Source: Haplosporangium gracile
Taxonomy: Eukaryota > Mortierellomycota > Mortierellomycetes > Mortierellales > Mortierellaceae
DNA: 11,369 nt
Direction: 5' to 3'
NCBI GenBank assembly: GCA_015499985.1
Contig: JAAAUF010001141.1
Span: 1 to 11,369, forward strand
Shown here: positions 9,080-11,369 of the stretch, piece by piece
Layout: each line of letters starts with the position of its first letter
Numbering within the stretch: the first letter of the stretch is position 1
Notes under the pieces: model-generated
What the model saw: only the letters and a program-made list of their open reading frames with translations
Database searches by the model: none
Told to the model about the DNA's origin: nothing
Position numbers and translations under genes: made by a program

Positions 9080-9708
9080 TCATTTCCCGAAATCATCTAA
9101 AGTGCAAAGGTCCATGACAGAGAGTGTTGATTACCAAGAGTGTCCAATGGCTCCTCATTCCTTCTGCGTTTGATCCTGAGAATAGTAAGTCCTTCGTCGC
9201 TGGTTAGGCTGGTAGTTGGAGGATCAAAGCTCTCAGCGCGCTTGCGGAAGGACTGGCTAGGGCTCTCCCGAAGAGTCTTCATGCTCGTCCCTGAAGTCGC
9301 TGTTAGGTTAGCCTTGCTTTCTGGAGTGTGGTTGTCGAAAGTGAACGGCGCAGTTGAGCTGATGACCGAGTCTGTAGTGATAATGGGTGAATCGGAGCCT
9401 GACGAGGGCGTGGACCCTGGAGTGTTGATAGCAGTGCCGCGTGATGTTGGTTTGACTGGGACTGGATCGAATTTGCCAGGATTGTTGTAATCAATTGCGG
9501 TATTAGTAAAGGGCCGAAGGAGCGGACGGCTGCCTATGTGTGCGACAGTTGGCTTGTTTTTGCGAAGAAAGATGGACGAGGAGGACGAGGTCGATTGTGA
9601 TGGAGTCGGCACAGCAGGGTTTGGCGGCATTTTCCTTGGGGTCGTAGTTGTGTCGACGGCCATTGCTTCCGAGATTGTTCCCTGGATGTGTGTTTGTTGA
9701 TCAGCCAT
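7325..9708 (-). CDS. IWR1: Iwr1 family RNA polymerase II nuclear-import protein (SLC7A6OS-like), 9 exons, 509 aa
   Basis: Iwr1 binds assembled RNA polymerase II in the cytoplasm, directs its importin-dependent nuclear entry and is then recycled. Exons 9708-9135, 8999-8892, 8781-8699, 8602-8391, 8291-8199, 8097-8030, 7931-7736, 7621-7479 and 7377-7325 join with consistent phase and GT-AG borders to 1530 nt. The family's N-terminal signature LTILRIKRRRNEEPLDTL is at 174-191, across the first splice junction from VVQEQLEKL, and its basic cluster is the likely nuclear signal. VFRLATTV, corresponding to the conserved VFxLVxTV segment, is in exon 3; FLPMVREYL is in exon 6. The diagnostic Iwr1 block, YVYDIYYRD (420-428) then LLWFSDDE (445-452) and SNAEDYYQNDYPEDE (471-485), is interrupted by one intron. 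The tail is acidic, with seven Asp. Yeast Iwr1 is about 350 aa; the excess is mainly a Ser/Thr/Pro-rich N-terminal extension of about 170 residues. Other possible starts would shorten only that extension. Confidence 0.92.
7342..7362 (-). repeat. (GAT)n trinucleotide repeat encoding poly-Asp in Iwr1
   Basis: Seven CAT triplets on the plus strand read in the Iwr1 frame as seven GAT (Asp) codons in the small last exon. The repeat strengthens the acidic C-terminus and is prone to length change without frameshift. Confidence 0.85.
9047..9072 (-). repeat. 26-nt homopolymer in Iwr1 intron 1
   Basis: A run of 26 A on the plus strand (T in the gene sense) lies inside the first intron (9000-9134), about 45 nt before the CTCTAG acceptor on the coding strand. 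It may act as an extended pyrimidine tract. The exact length is easily miscalled in sequencing. Confidence 0.9.
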
Positions 9709-10066
9709 ATTCGTGTTTGTTTGATTCTGCGAAGAGAAGAAGTATGTGATTAGTCAACCTCAACCAGCGAATTTAGAAGGAAAAAAAAAAAAGAAAAAAA
9801 AAATGCCGGTGACTGCTTTCGCGAGTGGGCGAGAGACAGAACATTTAGTGGCGTGCATTGTTTGTATGCATGAATGCATGAGTATAAGCGTGACTTCCTT
9901 CATAAGCCTAGGTACGATTTTGACTCCTATTGTTTCCTTTCCCTTCTTATTTCTTTCTTTCTTTACTCGACACCTTCCCTTTTCTCACTCATATCTCTCT
10001 CATCTCTCTTACCCATCATCAACCTCATCTCCACAACAACAACCCTTCAGTTTTGTGGTATGCTAA
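9709..10066. promoter_or_regulatory. Divergent promoter-like region between Iwr1 and the plus-strand gene remnant
   Basis: Next to Iwr1 lies an A-rich run (9775-9803), a poly(dA:dT) element of the kind that excludes nucleosomes. A direct repeat TGCATGA(A/G) occurs near 9867-9881. From about 9920 to 10010 the plus strand is CT-rich, then CA-rich (AACAACAACCC near 10035), the usual look of a fungal core promoter and 5' UTR pointing right. A long open frame through this area (9746-10066) is Lys- then Phe/Ser-rich low-complexity and is not credible as protein. Confidence 0.55.
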
Positions 10067-10249
10067 GAGCAACTATCAACGACCCCCAATCCTCCTATCT
10101 CCAACGTCTCATCAGTTTCATCCTTTCTGCACTAGAGTCAATTCAATCCATCATTCAGTCGACCCACCGTCCCCTTCGGACTACACCTGTCTGCAGCCAA
10201 CGACGACGACCTGCCTTTCCAGCAAGAGTACGGCAGCTTTCCTCAGACT

Positions 10250-11019
10250 ATGCAGAACCACAATGCCACCTTGCAGCAACAGCCGTCGCAGCAGCTGCAA
10301 CAGACTCTCCTGATGTCGCCTTCCCTTCGTCGGTCTCACTCTGACCTGGCGATGATTACTCTGCCACAAACTGTCGCGCAATCGATGAATCAGACTCACC
10401 CTCGGACATTGGCTCAAACTCAAGCGCAAGCTCAAACTCAAGCGCAAGCTCATCATCAAGCTCTCTCCACTGCATTCGACGCGCTTGTGCGTTCAATGAT
10501 TGAAATCCCAAAGTGAACCTCTTTGACATCAGGCCCTGTCATCAAGATAGATTCCCCCACGCCCTCTAGTCGACAAGAAGGAACCGTCGTTGATTACCCT
10601 CTCAGGTCGGTGATATGAGCTCCCAAGCAAAGTTGGTCAAGTCGATTACAGAGTTCAACAAGTAGATGATCTCGTTCATGGACTACTTTCAGCAGCCGGC
10701 CTGGACTGCTACTCTTGCTGGGCATGATGGCACGTTTGACTCTACGCCATCTGCAATATCAATGCCGATGCACCTTTCAAAACAATCCTGGACACCTGGA
10801 ACTCCCACCCCTCCGGGCATTCAACATGTTCCACTTTCTGGCAGGATCAACCTCAAGGATAGCGTTCTACGCGACGCGTTTAATGTATAGTGAATTTTGC
10901 TTCCTGAACTCTAAGCATAATGTCAGTGTTGACCTGTATTTTGCTTGTTGTCCATAGAGATGTTACAACAGGCGATTAAACGAGGGAACGACGCGCTCAA
11001 CCCGATCGAACAGTATTAG
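10250..11019 (+). CDS. Alternative: small 3-exon gene of about 171 aa over the same remnant
   Basis: If the breaks are real but bypassed by splicing, exons 10250-10486, 10666-10884 and 10960-11019 give an open frame from MQNHNATLQQQ to EQY-stop. Donors would be GTGCGT (10487) and GTATAG (10885), and acceptors TAG (10665) and AG (10959), all in phase 0. The protein would be Gln/Thr-rich with no recognised domain. I rank this below the pseudogene reading, because the skipped interval 10487-10665 itself looks coding (VIKIDSPTPSS and SSQAKLVKSITEF) and protein-like sequence continues past the proposed stop. Confidence 0.2.
10412..10447 (+). repeat. 18-bp tandem repeat, two perfect copies
   Basis: GCTCAAACTCAAGCGCAA occurs twice head-to-tail, followed by a partial copy. 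In the remnant's frame it encodes Ala-Gln/Thr-Gln repeats (AQTQAQ), so it was probably a coding minisatellite in a Gln-rich region. Confidence 0.85.
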
Positions 11020-11167
11020 AATGAAATTGAATCTCTCTGAGTGGGGTTCGATTGTCTCAGACACAGTTCTTTTGAAACAACAAAAAGACAATGATTTCTA
11101 TATCCACTCCAGGAAAACATTCCTCTCCCACCCCGTTTTGGCTCCTTATTTGTTGTCCATAGTAAAG

Positions 11168-11369
11168 TATGTTCGTTGCCCACAATTTTGCTCTAATCCG
11201 GTGTCCATCCCAAAATCTTAAACGCTGCCCATGACTCTGTCGCTATATGTTGCCCTATCTTCCTTCCTCCACCTGCGCCGCAACATCACCTATCTGTAGA
11301 GCATCAAACTTTTACTACTTGCCTCGTGCATGTGCATCAGGAACATCATAGGTCAGGGGAAGTTTCCTC
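11168..11369 (+). other. Right edge: possible intron and further remnant sequence
   Basis: A GTATGT donor-like site at 11168 is followed by CTAAT, a branch-like motif, at about 11193, and by a CTGTAG acceptor-like site near 11298, after which the sequence is open to the window end. This fits continuation of the damaged plus-strand gene but is too short to identify. Confidence 0.25.

Larger units (their letters stand above)
10067..11167 (+). pseudogene. Decayed Q/S-rich plus-strand gene, family unknown (continues to or past the window edge)
   Basis: Protein-like sequence persists for about 1.1 kb but no simple gene model is open. One frame (10067-10612) runs through PSFSRPTVPFG, DDDLPFQQEYGSFPQTMQNH, Gln-rich repeats, RRSHSDLAMITLPQ and TSGPVIKIDSPTPSS, with stops at 10133 (TAG) and 10514 (TGA). 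The signal then moves to the next frame at about 10606-10612 (MSSQAKLVKSITEFNK, stop TAG at 10663, MISFMDYFQQPAWTATLAG, then INLKDSVLRDAFN at 10846-10884). A 75-nt intron-like segment (10885-10959, GT-AG) leads in frame to MLQQAIKRGNDALNPIEQY and a TAG at 11017. One base shift near the TCTCTC run at 11032-11039 continues as GSIVSDTVLLKQQKDNDFYI, then a GTATGT donor at 11168. The promoter-like CT tract just upstream fits this direction. I recognise no domain. An alternative stop-free reading is listed separately. Errors in the sequence could also produce some breaks. Confidence 0.45.

Noticed and set aside
9746..10066. 106-aa plus-strand open frame (Lys run, then Phe/Ser-rich)
   Set aside because: It is built from the poly-A and CT-rich tracts of a promoter-like region and has no domain features.
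10181..10459. Minus-strand Leu/Ser/Arg repeat frame
   Set aside because: It is antisense to the Gln-rich tandem repeat of the plus-strand remnant.
10067..11019. UAG reassigned to glutamine in this organism
   Set aside because: The neighbouring LSD1 and Iwr1 genes end cleanly at TAG where their families end, and the remnant also shows a TGA and frame changes.

Overview
The window looks like a compact, intron-rich fungal chromosome segment. Three protein genes lie head-to-tail on the minus strand. All are split by short GT-AG introns, mostly about 95-155 nt, whose 3' ends are usually TAG, often ATAG. Pyrimidine-rich tracts (coding-strand sense) precede the start codons. The gene set, intron density and base composition suggest an early-diverging filamentous fungus, possibly Mortierella-like. 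The taxon is an inference; no marker gene in the window settles it.

Layout, left to right. 1-309: probable 3'-terminal coding exon of a plus-strand gene entering from outside the window (weak). 310-1014: convergent intergenic region with a purine-rich tract and a possible poly(A) signal for the next gene. 1015-2965 (minus, 7 exons, 336 aa): very-long-chain 3-ketoacyl-CoA reductase (Ifa38/KAR family), the ER enzyme that carries out the first reduction in fatty-acid elongation. 2966-3286: its promoter region. 3287-6887 (minus, 3 exons, 1132 aa): LSD1/KDM1-type FAD-dependent histone lysine demethylase with SWIRM and split amine-oxidase domains, no room for the CoREST-binding Tower, and AT-hooks at both ends. 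6888-7324: intergenic region with a 47-nt pure polypyrimidine tract upstream of LSD1 and a poly(A) signal for the next gene. 7325-9708 (minus, 9 exons, 509 aa): Iwr1 family protein, the adaptor for nuclear import of RNA polymerase II, with a long low-complexity N-terminal extension. 9709-10066: divergent promoter-like region. 10067 to at least 11167 (plus): what looks like a decaying Q/S-rich gene, still readable as protein but broken by several nonsense codons and two frame changes.

Two of the three intact genes act in RNA polymerase II transcription (chromatin demethylation and polymerase import). The third is a lipid-elongation enzyme. They have separate promoters and no operon-like relation. 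I see no RNA genes, CRISPR arrays, transposases or other obvious mobile elements. The most unusual stretch is the decayed plus-strand gene at the right edge. I could not identify its family, and I found no convincing new biological system.
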